Assembly: GCA_965368405.1 (NCBI GenBank)
Contig: CBDUMS010000037.1
Coordinates: 1 to 29,809, forward strand
Direction of reading: 5' to 3'
DNA: 29,809 nucleotides
Source of the DNA: S012-113 sp965368405
Lineage (GTDB): Bacteria; Bacteroidota; Bacteroidia; Cytophagales; Cyclobacteriaceae
The notes below the pieces were generated by a model that was not told the DNA's origin, made no database searches, and was given only the letters and a program-made list of their open reading frames with translations. This document shows, one piece after another, positions 1 through 7,404 of this stretch (its first letter is position 1; each line of letters starts with the position of its first letter). The position numbers were made by a program, and so were the translations under genes.

Positions 1-720
1 GTTTGCGTCAACTTCATGGTCATATCTCACCATCCCGATTTTGTCGCCGACAAATTCATCTTCATCAGGAACTCTTAATTGTTCTAGATTGAGAAAGAAT
101 TCGACGGCATCTGCTAATAAATCAATTCTTCTTTCACCACCTTCTGTTGTATTCATACTGCCGCTACGATCGAGTACAAGGCAATAATTAACTTGTGTTT
201 TAGTTATTTTTGCGGTAATAAGTATGTCATAATCAAGTGGTTGATTATCTCCGTTGCCATCGTCAAAGTCATCGCTATAGGCAGGCTCAGTATTCGCATC
301 GTCATTATATATTGTAATTCTAAGCTTGATTGAAACATACCCTGGAGAAGCATCATACTGCGGACTGAAATCAAAGGAAAATGTTTCAGAATCATTTAAT
401 GGAATATTAATAAGACCATTTCCATTTAAAGAGAAATATAGACATTCATTAGGACATGAAGTACAGTCCGTGCACCCACTAAAACTATTTGGAATAAAAC
501 TGATTTGTCCTTCCAAAGCACCGCCAAGGCCCCCTGCCAGGTTATTGGCTATGGTTATTTGGCCACTGGTGGTAAGGCCAACTTCTGTATCTGCCAGGTT
601 AATGGTGCATTCATTAGTTGTGCAGGATGATGGCTCAATAATCTCTAAATTCGGCTGTGCGACAGTTATTGAAATACTCAAAAGAAAAAGCACTACAAAA
701 TATAATCTTCTATTGTTCAT
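1..720 (-). CDS. Secreted von Willebrand factor A (VWA) domain protein, 3' end cut by window edge
   Basis: Reading the minus strand from the ATG at 718-720 gives 240 uninterrupted codons to the window edge, so the C-terminus is missing. Residues 1-22 form a signal peptide (basic MNNRR start, hydrophobic core, ending near VAQ), so the product is exported. Residues about 23-170 are a beta-rich, Cys-containing segment of unknown type. From about residue 178 a VWA domain begins: the strand NYCLVLDRSGSMN carries the DxSxS metal-ion-dependent adhesion site, followed by a helix with RRIDLLADAVEFFL. VWA domains bind protein ligands through a divalent metal. The start codon lies inside the end of the upstream repeat-protein gene (stop at 710-712; 11-bp overlap), so the two are probably translationally coupled and co-expressed. 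The ligand and full length are unknown. Confidence 0.85.
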   Translation of the reverse strand, partial: MNNRRLYFVVLFLLSISITVAQPNLEIIEPSSCTTNECTINLADTEVGLTTSGQITIANNLAGGLGGALEGQISFIPNSFSGCTDCTSCPNECLYFSLNGNGLINIPLNDSETFSFDFSPQYDASPGYVSIKLRITIYNDDANTEPAYSDDFDDGNGDNQPLDYDILITAKITKTQVNYCLVLDRSGSMNTTEGGERRIDLLADAVEFFLNLEQLRVPDEDEFVGDKIGMVRYDHEVDAN

Positions 721-2734
721 AAGTGATAAGAGCTGTAAACGGTCGTGAAAGAATATTTCCTGAGTTTCCTGGAGTATTCCAGACATGTAGTATTCCACCC
801 GCGAAGTAAACCTGATATTCAAATTCTGCATTGTTTGTAAAGTTTGGCGGAATGTAAGAGCTGCTTGAATAGTCTACTAAAACTGATACTGCAAGTATTT
901 TGGAACCCGTTAGGCCTGTATTTACACTGATGTCTGAACCTTCGGATGTGCCTGTTGTACCTGTAATTTTCAAATATTTAATAGCTGGCGCACTAGTACC
1001 ACCTAGCTTTGTGAAACCATCTACAATAAGATTATCCGTACCTGGATCTGAGGAACTTCCCACATGTAAGCCGCCCGAAGTATTTAGTCTCATAACATCG
1101 ACTGTTGGTTCCAGCCGGCCATCAGGCATTGTTCCGGTAGTCAGGTTTGTGGCGCTGATTCCTGAACCAACTTTGGAACCAGTTAAGCTACCATCTGCCA
1201 GATCCGCTAAATCAAGATCAAAGGCTTGGACATCAGTACCAATTTCTACTCCGATATTAATTCGGATGTTCGCTTCTGTAGCAGATCCTAGCATGTCTTG
1301 AACGTCAGCACTTGGAGTTATACCAGCATAGGTAGAGAGATCGGCATCATAGGCCTGCACATTTGTTCCTATGGCCAAGCCAAGATTAGTTCTTGCTCCT
1401 GTGGCACTGGTTGATCCTGTGCCACCATAAATTATATCCAGAGATCCGAGAGTAAAATTGTCTGCGTCCAAATCAGTTAATCCTGTACCTGGACCAGAAA
1501 ATCCATCGGCAATTATCCCGCCTACAACTTCAAGTGGTGCTTGGGGTGTGGTAGTACCGATCCCTACCTGGCCATTTGAGTACGAAATATCAAATGTGCC
1601 CACCCATGGGCTCGATGCCAATCCTGTTAGTCCCGAGCCATCACCCGTAAAACTAGTTGCGGTCACTGTACCGTTTACATCAAGTTTGGTAGCTGGTGTT
1701 GTAGTACCAATTCCAACATTGCCTGTTGGATCTACCAGTAATCTCGGACCCAAAATGTCACTATCCCATAAATAGAATGAATTTGGATATGTAAGACTCG
1801 AGCCGTCTAAGTTCAATCGATAAGAACGTGCAAGATCATTTTGTAATTCAAAAGACGAATACCCAGTGGGATCTAAATTCTCGACTGATGTCGTTATTGA
1901 TCCTGGTTTTGTGCCTATAACATGAAGCTTATGTATTGGTGTGGCTGTTCCAACACCAACTTTTCCATTGTTGTACGAAATATCAGGTGTACCCGTCCAA
2001 GGACTACTAGGCAAGCCGGTCAAGCCTGATCCGTCACCCTCGTACATAAAACCTGAGATTTTAGAACTGGCAGGATCTTCGCCTACAATATCCTTTACAG
2101 TTATAGTTCCTGAGACATCTAGTGTACTCGTTGGAGTGTTTGTCCCAATTCCTACATTTCCTCCCGAATACGAGATGTTTGATGTGCCGGTCCATGGACT
2201 TGATGGCAACCCCGTTAAGCCGGCACCGCCACCAACAAATTCAGTTGCGGTAACCGTACCAACTACCTCCAGTTCTGTAGTTGGTGTTGTGGTTCCAATC
2301 CCAACATTACCCGTGGCAGGGACAATATTATCACTACCAACAATGCTCCTTGCTGTAAACGCGTAGGGCGAACCATTCAAGGCTATTCTTGGTGTAAGCA
2401 CTTCAGCACCCACTTTAATCTGTAAGAAATACCCTCCGTCAAAAGCCACAGCGGTAGTAAATGGTGTGATCGAGCCCAGGATTACTGAATATAGTCCATC
2501 GGTTGTCGATACACTATTATGTAATTCCGGGCCCCAAACACTCGTGCCGGAGCTAATGGCATCAAAGAGCTGAAACTCCATGGCATAAGAGCCATCGGTT
2601 ACGACATCGCCATTATTGTCTTTTAGTATTCCTTGAAAACTAATGGTCTCAGGGATTTGTGCTGCAGCACTTATTACCAGAAGAGCGAATAAACTTGTTA
2701 ATAAATAGCTAAACGTTTTCATATAGGTGGACAT
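710..2734 (-). CDS. Secreted repeat protein resembling phage tail fibres (putative adhesin)
   Basis: 674 residues with a signal peptide (MKTFSYLL... ending near SAAAQ). The Met at residue 5 (2722) is an equally plausible start because no ribosome-binding site distinguishes the two. Residues about 27-130 form an N-terminal domain (SFQGILKDNNG, YAMEFQLFD, LTPRIALNGSPYAFTARS) seen in many Bacteroidota surface proteins that precede tail-fibre-like repeats. Residues 143-422 hold five modules starting VGIGT or VGVGT-x-TP, most followed by LDV-x-GT and GDGSGLTGL. Residues 450-515 hold two copies of an IGT(N/D)VQA(Y/F)D motif common in phage tail fibres. The C-terminus (FEYQVYF, GILHVWNTPG, RPFTALITYEQ) looks like a compact beta domain. 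No obvious type IX secretion tail is visible. It is the middle gene of a minus-strand trio, 59 bp after the Kre9-like gene and overlapping the VWA gene. Surface adhesion or scaffold function is inferred. Confidence 0.85.
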   Translation of the reverse strand: MSTYMKTFSYLLTSLFALLVISAAAQIPETISFQGILKDNNGDVVTDGSYAMEFQLFDAISSGTSVWGPELHNSVSTTDGLYSVILGSITPFTTAVAFDGGYFLQIKVGAEVLTPRIALNGSPYAFTARSIVGSDNIVPATGNVGIGTTTPTTELEVVGTVTATEFVGGGAGLTGLPSSPWTGTSNISYSGGNVGIGTNTPTSTLDVSGTITVKDIVGEDPASSKISGFMYEGDGSGLTGLPSSPWTGTPDISYNNGKVGVGTATPIHKLHVIGTKPGSITTSVENLDPTGYSSFELQNDLARSYRLNLDGSSLTYPNSFYLWDSDILGPRLLVDPTGNVGIGTTTPATKLDVNGTVTATSFTGDGSGLTGLASSPWVGTFDISYSNGQVGIGTTTPQAPLEVVGGIIADGFSGPGTGLTDLDADNFTLGSLDIIYGGTGSTSATGARTNLGLAIGTNVQAYDADLSTYAGITPSADVQDMLGSATEANIRINIGVEIGTDVQAFDLDLADLADGSLTGSKVGSGISATNLTTGTMPDGRLEPTVDVMRLNTSGGLHVGSSSDPGTDNLIVDGFTKLGGTSAPAIKYLKITGTTGTSEGSDISVNTGLTGSKILAVSVLVDYSSSSYIPPNFTNNAEFEYQVYFAGGILHVWNTPGNSGNILSRPFTALITYEQ
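1190..2308 (-). repeat. Protein-coding repeats: five VGIGT-TP modules and two IGT-VQA modules
   Basis: Within the tail-fibre-like gene, modules beginning VG(I/V)GT start at residues 143, 193, 258, 339 and 389. The spacing is 50, 65, 81 and 50 residues, so three units are close to a 50-residue core and two carry insertions. Several end in the same GLTGLPSSPWTGT or GLTGLASSPWVGT string and an ISYSNG-like turn before the next unit. A second repeat class (NLGLAIGTNVQAYDADL and NIGVEIGTDVQAFDLDL) starts at residues 450 and 493. At DNA level the copies are diverged, so this is an old protein repeat rather than a recent tandem duplication. Confidence 0.8.
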
Positions 2735-2793
2735 TTATATTGAATTCATCATTATTAATCATCATAAGAAGTACGTCTCATATACTTTTTAAC

Positions 2794-3552
2794 TTAGTTG
2801 GGGTCAGGGGCACCGGGAAGGTTATTATTTTCACCTCCTTTATCACGACTAATTATTATGGCAACGGTTGCGCCAACAACAGCAACGGGGGCAATGAGCA
2901 GCCAAAGGGGTACTTTTCGGGCTATGGTAAATGGACTGCTCGTGCTCTGTGCTCCGGTTGTACTCGTACCTGATATTTGGACTGCGTAAGTCTTCCCGGG
3001 CTTAATATTGGCTGTTGAGATCCAGGAATATGAGCCATTATTGGCAACATTATTGGCAATATTCTCAACAATCTTGCCATCGCGAATAAGGCTAATCGAT
3101 ACTTTATCGTCGTTAATACCACCACTCCAGTTTATATTAAGGGCTCCTCCTCGCTTTATTTTAGCCTTAGGTGCTGGACTCTGGATGTAAATACCTTCTG
3201 GAGCAAGGAAGACTCTGATCTCAACAATTAAGTTACCCTTATAGGTGCCTAACTCCTCCCTTGCATACCATTCAACTCGCTTGTCATTGCCAGGCCTTAT
3301 CCTATCGCCAACATCTCCTCTTGCGAGACTAACCGGCTGGCTAAAACCATTAATGGAATGATAGATTTTGACCTGGTAGACATTATCGGTATTCTTAGCA
3401 CTAAAGTCATAATGGATAATGATTTTGTCGCCCTCTTGAATTACACGTAAGTTTTCAATTTCTTGCCCCGTGGCGCTACGAATATTGAGTACTGAGAAGA
3501 GACCCAGTAACACCAGAACATAGTGGTATGGACTTAGTTTTTTTAGTAACAT
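2794..3552 (-). CDS. Exported, membrane-anchored protein with Kre9/Knh-like C-terminal domain
   Basis: The frame is open from 3669, but I place the start at 3552. The protein then begins MLLKKLSPYHY followed by a clean signal peptide (VLVLLGLFSVL, ending near TGQE), while the upstream extension carries a hairpin in its DNA and has no reason to be coding. The 252-residue product has an N-terminal beta domain (IENLRVIQEGDKIIIHYDF to RVFLAPEG) of a type found in Bacteroidota exported proteins. A Ser/Thr-rich beta sandwich follows (IYIQSPAPKAKIKRGG, INWSGG, GSYSWIS, YAVQISG), resembling the Kre9/Knh N-terminal family. The end is a transmembrane helix (VPLWLLIAPVAVVGATVAIII) and a short charged tail. 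The topology suggests a periplasmic or surface domain held by a C-terminal anchor. It is the first gene of the minus-strand trio. Molecular role unknown. Confidence 0.75.
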   Translation of the reverse strand: MLLKKLSPYHYVLVLLGLFSVLNIRSATGQEIENLRVIQEGDKIIIHYDFSAKNTDNVYQVKIYHSINGFSQPVSLARGDVGDRIRPGNDKRVEWYAREELGTYKGNLIVEIRVFLAPEGIYIQSPAPKAKIKRGGALNINWSGGINDDKVSISLIRDGKIVENIANNVANNGSYSWISTANIKPGKTYAVQISGTSTTGAQSTSSPFTIARKVPLWLLIAPVAVVGATVAIIISRDKGGENNNLPGAPDPN

Positions 3553-3597
3553 TTTTCTGTTGAAAATGTTGTTGGAAAATGGAAGTGGTCTGAGAAA

Positions 3598-3639
3598 TTT
3601 AGGCAAAAAGAAAATCTGCTTAAATAAGCAATGCCTAAA
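3598..3639 (-). promoter_or_regulatory. Nested hairpin in the leader of the surface-protein operon
   Basis: A perfect 8-bp inverted repeat (TTTAGGCA at 3598-3605, TGCCTAAA at 3632-3639) encloses a second perfect 6-bp inverted repeat (TGCTTA at 3617-3622, TAAGCA at 3625-3630). As minus-strand RNA this makes a two-stem structure with an asymmetric internal loop, ending about 45 nt before the proposed start codon at 3552. It could be an operator, an RNA leader structure or an attenuator; the sequence does not decide. Confidence 0.45.
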
Positions 3640-3907
3640 CAGTATAACGGCCCATAAAAATGATTGCACCTCATTTTTTGAGCAGTATTATTTTGGTGTG
3701 AAAAAATTACAATATTTTATTATAAAAAGCAATTAAAGGACCATGTTTTACAGATGGAATAAGTTGCCCGATTATGATAAGTTTTCTTAAAAGTTAAGTT
3801 TGACTTTATTGACTTGATTATTTATAGAGTGAGTGATATCACCACTTATTTTTCAATGCGCTGACTTCCAGTTAGATACTTCGAGAAAATTTTAATTGTT
3901 AAAAAGT

Positions 3908-3937
3908 TGTGGAAAACAGGGCAACTATTGTGTATAA
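3908..3937 (-). promoter_or_regulatory. Pair of DnaA-box-like sites upstream of dnaB
   Basis: On the minus strand, 3937-3929 reads TTATACACA, a full match to the TTATNCACA DnaA-box consensus. 3916-3908 reads TTTTCCACA, one mismatch from TTATCCACA. Both face the same way and start 21 bp apart, two helical turns, so a bound pair would lie on one face of the DNA. Binding by DnaA is inferred from the motif only. Confidence 0.4.
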
Positions 3938-3976
3938 ATTGACTTCGAATAATCGCTAATGCATGAACAAAATTAC

Positions 3977-3984
3977 TAGGTTTG
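3977..3984 (+). promoter_or_regulatory. Putative -7 promoter element for dnaB (TAGGTTTG)
   Basis: TAGGTTTG matches the Bacteroidota -7 consensus TAnnTTTG exactly and would give a leader of about 30 nt before the dnaB ATG at 4024. No TTG -33 element is visible at the usual spacing. The adjoining 3968-3975 reads as TAATTTTG on the minus strand, which could fire towards the surface operon, although it is about 400 bp from that start. Confidence 0.4.
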
Positions 3985-4023
3985 AAACTTCATATTTAGT
4001 AACCTAATCTACGCACAGCTTAA

Positions 4024-5583
4024 ATGAAAGAATCAGGCCGATCACCTATACATATTGGGTATAAATCAGAGCGAATTGCTCCCCAAATAACAGAAGGTAT
4101 AGGTAAAGTCCCTCCGCAGGCATTAGAGTTAGAGGAAGCTGTGCTCGGTGCATTAATGCTCGAAAAGGATGCTCTTACGGCGGTTATCGATATTCTAAAA
4201 CCGGAGAGTTTTTATAAAGATGCCCACGCCTATATTTACGATGCTATCCGTACATTATTCAATGAGAGTCAACCAATTGACCTCCTGACAGTAACGGCTC
4301 AACTTCGCAAGGATGGCACCTTAGAGCAGGTTGGGGGTGCTTATGCTGTTACTTCATTAACTACAAAAGTTAACTCTGCTTCTAACGTAGAATACCACGC
4401 CAGAATAATAACCGAAATGGCAATCAAGCGAGAGCTGATTCGGGTGAGTGGCGAGATACAACAGGAGGCTTTCGATGATACTACCGATGTTTTTGATTTA
4501 CTGGATAAAACGGAATCGGCCCTCTTCGAAATCTCAGAACAAAATATTCGTAAGAATTACGAGGACATGAAAACCATCATGTCTGAGGCTTTAAATGAGC
4601 TTGAAGCACGAAAAGAACATAAGGACGGACTTACCGGAGTGCCTACGGGCTTCTCGGCGTTAGATCGCGTTACCTCAGGCTGGCAAAAGTCGGACTTGGT
4701 TATTCTTGCAGCCCGACCCGGTATGGGTAAAACAGCTTTTGTGGTATCCGCTCTGCGCAACGCAGCGGTAGATTTTAACAGATCTGTGGCTATTTTTTCC
4801 TTAGAGATGTCGTCCATTCAGTTGGTTAATCGACTCATTTCTGCTGAGGCTGAACTGGAAAGTGATAAAATAAAGAAGGGAAATCTGGCTGAATATGAGT
4901 GGCAGCAGCTAATCCATAAAACCCAAAAGATAACGAACGCACCAATTTTCATTGACGACACCCCAGCCTTGACCATTCTGGAGCTAAGGGCAAAATGTCG
5001 TCGATTGAAATCGCAACATAATATAGAACTCATTGTTATTGATTATTTACAATTGATGAGTGGTGATTCAGCCCGTGGAGGAGGTAATCGTGAGCAAGAA
5101 ATTGCTTCGATTTCACGTGCTCTAAAAGGGTTGGCCAAGGAGCTCGATGTTCCGGTAATTGCCTTGTCTCAGTTAAGTCGAGCCGTGGAAACCCGAGGTG
5201 GTGATAAACGACCACAGCTATCAGATTTACGTGAATCGGGCTCTATTGAACAGGATGCCGATATTGTAATGTTCCTCTATCGACCAGAGTACTATAATAT
5301 TACCGAAGATGAGCAGGGTATGCCTACAACCGGTGTTGGGCAAGTGATTATTGCCAAGCATAGAAATGGCTCACTTGAGAATGTTAATCTGAAGTTTATC
5401 GGGAAATTTACGAAATTCACAGACCTTGACTTTGGCGGACCTGGCGATGCTGGTTTTGTGCCATTTCCTAAGGGTGCAAGCGGATCAGCTGATTTCGATA
5501 CTATTACCTTGCCAAGCAAGGCCAATGGCGATACCCCGCCACCACCTAGCGATCTACCCGATGAGGGCCCGGCGCCGTTCTAA
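4024..5583 (+). CDS. dnaB: Replicative DNA helicase DnaB
   Basis: 519 residues, normal for the family with no intein. It unwinds DNA 5'-3' as a hexamer at the replication fork and recruits primase. The N-terminal helical domain (about 30-135) begins PPQALELEEAVLGALML, the hallmark of DnaB. A linker leads to the RecA-like domain with TGFSALDRVTSGWQ (about 208-221), Walker A RPGMGKTA (231-238), FSLEMS, and Walker B IELIVIDYLQLMSG (about 335-348). The QLSRAVE motif and the SDLRESGSIEQDADIVMFLYRPEYY block also match DnaB. The C-terminus ends in a Gly/Pro-rich, probably disordered tail (DTPPPPSDLPDEGPAPF). It stands alone on plus behind the long divergent spacer with DnaA-box-like sites. There is no clear ribosome-binding site, which is usual in this phylum. 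Confidence 0.98.
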   Translation: MKESGRSPIHIGYKSERIAPQITEGIGKVPPQALELEEAVLGALMLEKDALTAVIDILKPESFYKDAHAYIYDAIRTLFNESQPIDLLTVTAQLRKDGTLEQVGGAYAVTSLTTKVNSASNVEYHARIITEMAIKRELIRVSGEIQQEAFDDTTDVFDLLDKTESALFEISEQNIRKNYEDMKTIMSEALNELEARKEHKDGLTGVPTGFSALDRVTSGWQKSDLVILAARPGMGKTAFVVSALRNAAVDFNRSVAIFSLEMSSIQLVNRLISAEAELESDKIKKGNLAEYEWQQLIHKTQKITNAPIFIDDTPALTILELRAKCRRLKSQHNIELIVIDYLQLMSGDSARGGGNREQEIASISRALKGLAKELDVPVIALSQLSRAVETRGGDKRPQLSDLRESGSIEQDADIVMFLYRPEYYNITEDEQGMPTTGVGQVIIAKHRNGSLENVNLKFIGKFTKFTDLDFGGPGDAGFVPFPKGASGSADFDTITLPSKANGDTPPPPSDLPDEGPAPF

Positions 5584-5640
5584 TATAAATAGTTTAGATT
5601 TTTTTTACCTATTTAAGATCTTGCGCGTATAATTACATAT

Positions 5641-6516
5641 ATGAGCAAACGACTAATATTTACATTAATTCTATTCATGCTTGGCTTGCCTATGGTTTAT
5701 TCCCAAGCCAGATTAAAACCAACGCAACGATATAGCTCAGGAGAAACAGTCTATGGAGCGCGCGCTGGTGTTAAAACAATAATACCACAGGGCTGGTTAG
5801 GTATGCTTCCAAGGGATACAGAGCTTTTCTTATTAATGCCACTGGATGGTAGTAACGGCGAAATTTATGTAACAGTTTCTGGTAATCTCTCCATAGAAGA
5901 TCGAAAAGCTAACTGGCTTAGTGGTCTAGACCTTGGCAATGGCAATGTACTTCGATCGGATGGAAATTTTACGGATCGGAATGGTAATTTATCATCTTTT
6001 CTAAAACTTGACCAAAAAACATCTACCGATCGAGGTTATATTGAAACGGTATGTGGACCCTATGGCGTATGCCTTACTGTAATGCTTTTTGGCGGTGAGG
6101 CAGGATTCGATAAAGTACAGCAAGCGGTCTATAGTTTTATCGATAATATACAATGGCAAGAGCCCTCAGATAAGGACGATTATGCAGATTTTGATTGGAA
6201 TGAGTTTTTGAGCGGTAAACATCTTTTAAATTACGATTACGTACCAAATGCCAAAGCAGAAAATGATATTTGGCTCTGTTCCGATGGCAGTTTTACAACT
6301 AAGCTAAAACGCTCTGGATTGTTAAAAGATCAAGCCAAACAGTATAAAGGAACAAAATCGGGAACATGGGAAACCAGCTCGGTTGGGGCATCGGGTGTTC
6401 TAATTCTGAACTATAAAAAGTTGGATCCTTTAAAGGTGAGCTTGAAGATCGAAGGTGAGCAAATCTATCTAAATGAGAAGCGCCATTTCGTGATGAAGTC
6501 ATCGGTTTGCGAATAG
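5641..6516 (+). CDS. Secreted protein of unknown function
   Basis: 291 residues. Residues 1-22 (MSKRLIFTLILFMLGLPMVYS, cut before Q) are a signal peptide, so the protein is exported; no lipobox is present. Residues about 35-170 include a region with GVKTIIPQGWLGMLPRDTELFLLMP and a predicted beta-rich pattern reminiscent of small PsbP/lipid-binding-like folds, but I cannot assign a family. The C-terminal part (SGKHLLNYDYVP, IWLCSDGSFTT, SGTWETS, LILNYKK, QIYLNEKRHFV) resembles a beta-barrel domain repeated in Bacteroidota exported proteins that often precedes no known activity. It lies 57 bp after dnaB on the same strand and is followed by the regulated RIC gene, so it is probably expressed on its own or with dnaB. 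Function not recognised. Confidence 0.8.
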   Translation: MSKRLIFTLILFMLGLPMVYSQARLKPTQRYSSGETVYGARAGVKTIIPQGWLGMLPRDTELFLLMPLDGSNGEIYVTVSGNLSIEDRKANWLSGLDLGNGNVLRSDGNFTDRNGNLSSFLKLDQKTSTDRGYIETVCGPYGVCLTVMLFGGEAGFDKVQQAVYSFIDNIQWQEPSDKDDYADFDWNEFLSGKHLLNYDYVPNAKAENDIWLCSDGSFTTKLKRSGLLKDQAKQYKGTKSGTWETSSVGASGVLILNYKKLDPLKVSLKIEGEQIYLNEKRHFVMKSSVCE

Positions 6517-6532
6517 GGCCATTTCTAAAAGC

Positions 6533-6544
6533 TGATCTAGATCA
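6533..6544. promoter_or_regulatory. FNR/CRP-family-like palindromic operator (TGATCTAGATCA)
   Basis: A perfect 12-bp palindrome, TGAT-CTAG-ATCA, fits the core of the FNR/DNR-type site TTGAT-N4-ATCAA. Its centre (6538.5) is about 42 bp before the transcription start expected from the -7 element at 6568-6575, the position used by class II activators. Genes for RIC/ScdA proteins are often controlled by Crp/Fnr-family oxygen or NO regulators, so this is a plausible target site. The regulator itself is not in this window. Confidence 0.5.
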
Positions 6545-6567
6545 TTCAATAGATTAATGTGACACCA

Positions 6568-6575
6568 TAGATTTG
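6568..6575 (+). promoter_or_regulatory. Putative -7 promoter element for the RIC gene (TAGATTTG)
   Basis: TAGATTTG matches TAnnTTTG exactly and predicts a start near 6580 with a leader of about 65 nt. No TTG is present 17-21 bp upstream, which fits a promoter that depends on an activator at the palindrome at 6533-6544. Confidence 0.5.
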
Positions 6576-6619
6576 TTAGGTTAAACAAGGGTTGTGTTAA
6601 TGGAGTTTTAACAGCCTGC

Positions 6620-6633
6620 TAGGTAGTTACCTA
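6620..6633. promoter_or_regulatory. Inverted repeat TAGGTA-gt-TACCTA just before the RIC start codon
   Basis: A perfect 6-bp inverted repeat with a 2-bp spacer ends 13 bp before the ATG at 6647, within the predicted leader. It could be a second operator. The loop is too short for a stable RNA hairpin with all pairs formed. Confidence 0.3.
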
Positions 6634-6646
6634 AAGACCTGAATCT

Positions 6647-7372
6647 ATGAATCAATTCCAGAAAATGACCTTATCGGAGATCGTTAGCGAGCATAATAGT
6701 GCGGCCGACGTGTTTGAAAAATATCATCTCAACTTTTGCTGTGATGGTGAAATCACCCTTAAGGAGGCTATGGAGGAAGCTCACGGTGCTCTTGATGAGC
6801 TTATAGCAGAACTCGAACTTGCTATTGAATCTGAAAATGAGGAAAATATTAATTTTAACGAACTTTCTGTTAGCGAGGTAAGCGAAATTTTGCGCCGCGA
6901 CTATCATATGTTTTTGCGGAATAAGATCAGTGAAATTGCAACAATATCCCGAAATATTCTGGCAAAATATAAGGAAGAGAAAATCGATTTAATTCACGAC
7001 ATTCTGATGGCGATGTTTAATCATCTCGCTCCCCATATGGTGAGTGAAGAAAAGGTCTTATTCCCTTATTTAGAATATATGGAGCATACGGTTTCAAAAG
7101 GTAAGGTACCAAAGCCTGCATCCTTTGGGAAACTCAAAAAAAGTGTATCATCGATGCTTGACGACCATGAAGCATCCGCAACCCAATTAGATGAGCTACG
7201 TGCGATTACCAATGAGTACACCTGCTGGAACGATGCAGATGAAGATCTTCGTCACTTTTATAATGAACTGAAGCTTATGGATCGCAATTTACGCATGCAT
7301 ATCTTCATAGAAAATTATGTCCTTTTCAAAAAAGCTCGGGTATTGGAGGACGAATTGCAGGCTAAATTGTAG
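6647..7372 (+). CDS. ric: Iron-sulfur cluster repair di-iron protein (RIC/ScdA/YtfE family)
   Basis: 241 residues, the usual length. The N-terminal ScdA_N/DUF542 domain has SEIVSEHNSAADVFEKYHLNF followed by a Cys pair (C31-C32). The family usually reads CCGG at this point and here it reads CCDG. The hemerythrin-like domain (about 80-235) shows the expected metal ligands: H87 in RRDYHMFLR, H130 and E134 in HLAPHMVSEEKVLFP, H174 in DDHEAS, and H218 and E222 in RMHIFIENYVLF. Family members hold a non-haem di-iron centre and restore or protect Fe-S proteins after nitrosative or oxidative stress; they act in the cytoplasm. The gene stands alone behind an FNR-like palindrome and a -7 element, which suggests induction by low oxygen or NO. 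Confidence 0.92.
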   Translation: MNQFQKMTLSEIVSEHNSAADVFEKYHLNFCCDGEITLKEAMEEAHGALDELIAELELAIESENEENINFNELSVSEVSEILRRDYHMFLRNKISEIATISRNILAKYKEEKIDLIHDILMAMFNHLAPHMVSEEKVLFPYLEYMEHTVSKGKVPKPASFGKLKKSVSSMLDDHEASATQLDELRAITNEYTCWNDADEDLRHFYNELKLMDRNLRMHIFIENYVLFKKARVLEDELQAKL

Positions 7373-7404
7373 TTACTTGTTCAATTTTGTGAATTTCTGC
7401 TTAG

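Larger units (their letters stand above)
3553..4023. other. 471-bp divergent intergenic region between surface operon and dnaB
   Basis: No credible gene here; the longest open stretches are a few tens of codons. It is AT-rich and holds the nested hairpin at 3598-3639, two TTGACTT copies 9 bp apart (3800-3806, 3809-3815) with a third at 3939-3945, and the 10-bp palindrome GTGATATCAC at 3833-3842. It also holds two DnaA-box-like 9-mers (3908-3916, 3929-3937). At 3968-3984 back-to-back -7-like elements lie in the arrangement CAAAATTA-c-TAGGTTTG. It probably contains both divergent promoters. Confidence 0.7.

Noticed and set aside
900..2366. Several open frames of 100-141 codons on the plus strand opposite the repeat protein gene
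   Set aside because: They are mirror images of the repetitive minus-strand coding sequence, are Pro/Val/Thr-rich for that reason, and have no family features or signals of their own.
3553..3669. N-terminal extension of the Kre9-like protein to an ATG at 3669
   Set aside because: The extension places about 40 unusual residues before a clean signal peptide and overlaps a nested hairpin; the Met at 3552 gives normal export topology.
4024..5583. Intein or intron in dnaB
   Set aside because: DnaB is a common intein host, but Walker A and Walker B motifs are contiguous and the length is normal.
5583..5640. Terminator after dnaB from AAATAG...CTATTT
   Set aside because: The stem is AT-rich and 6 bp with a 17-nt loop that itself contains the T-run; not convincing.
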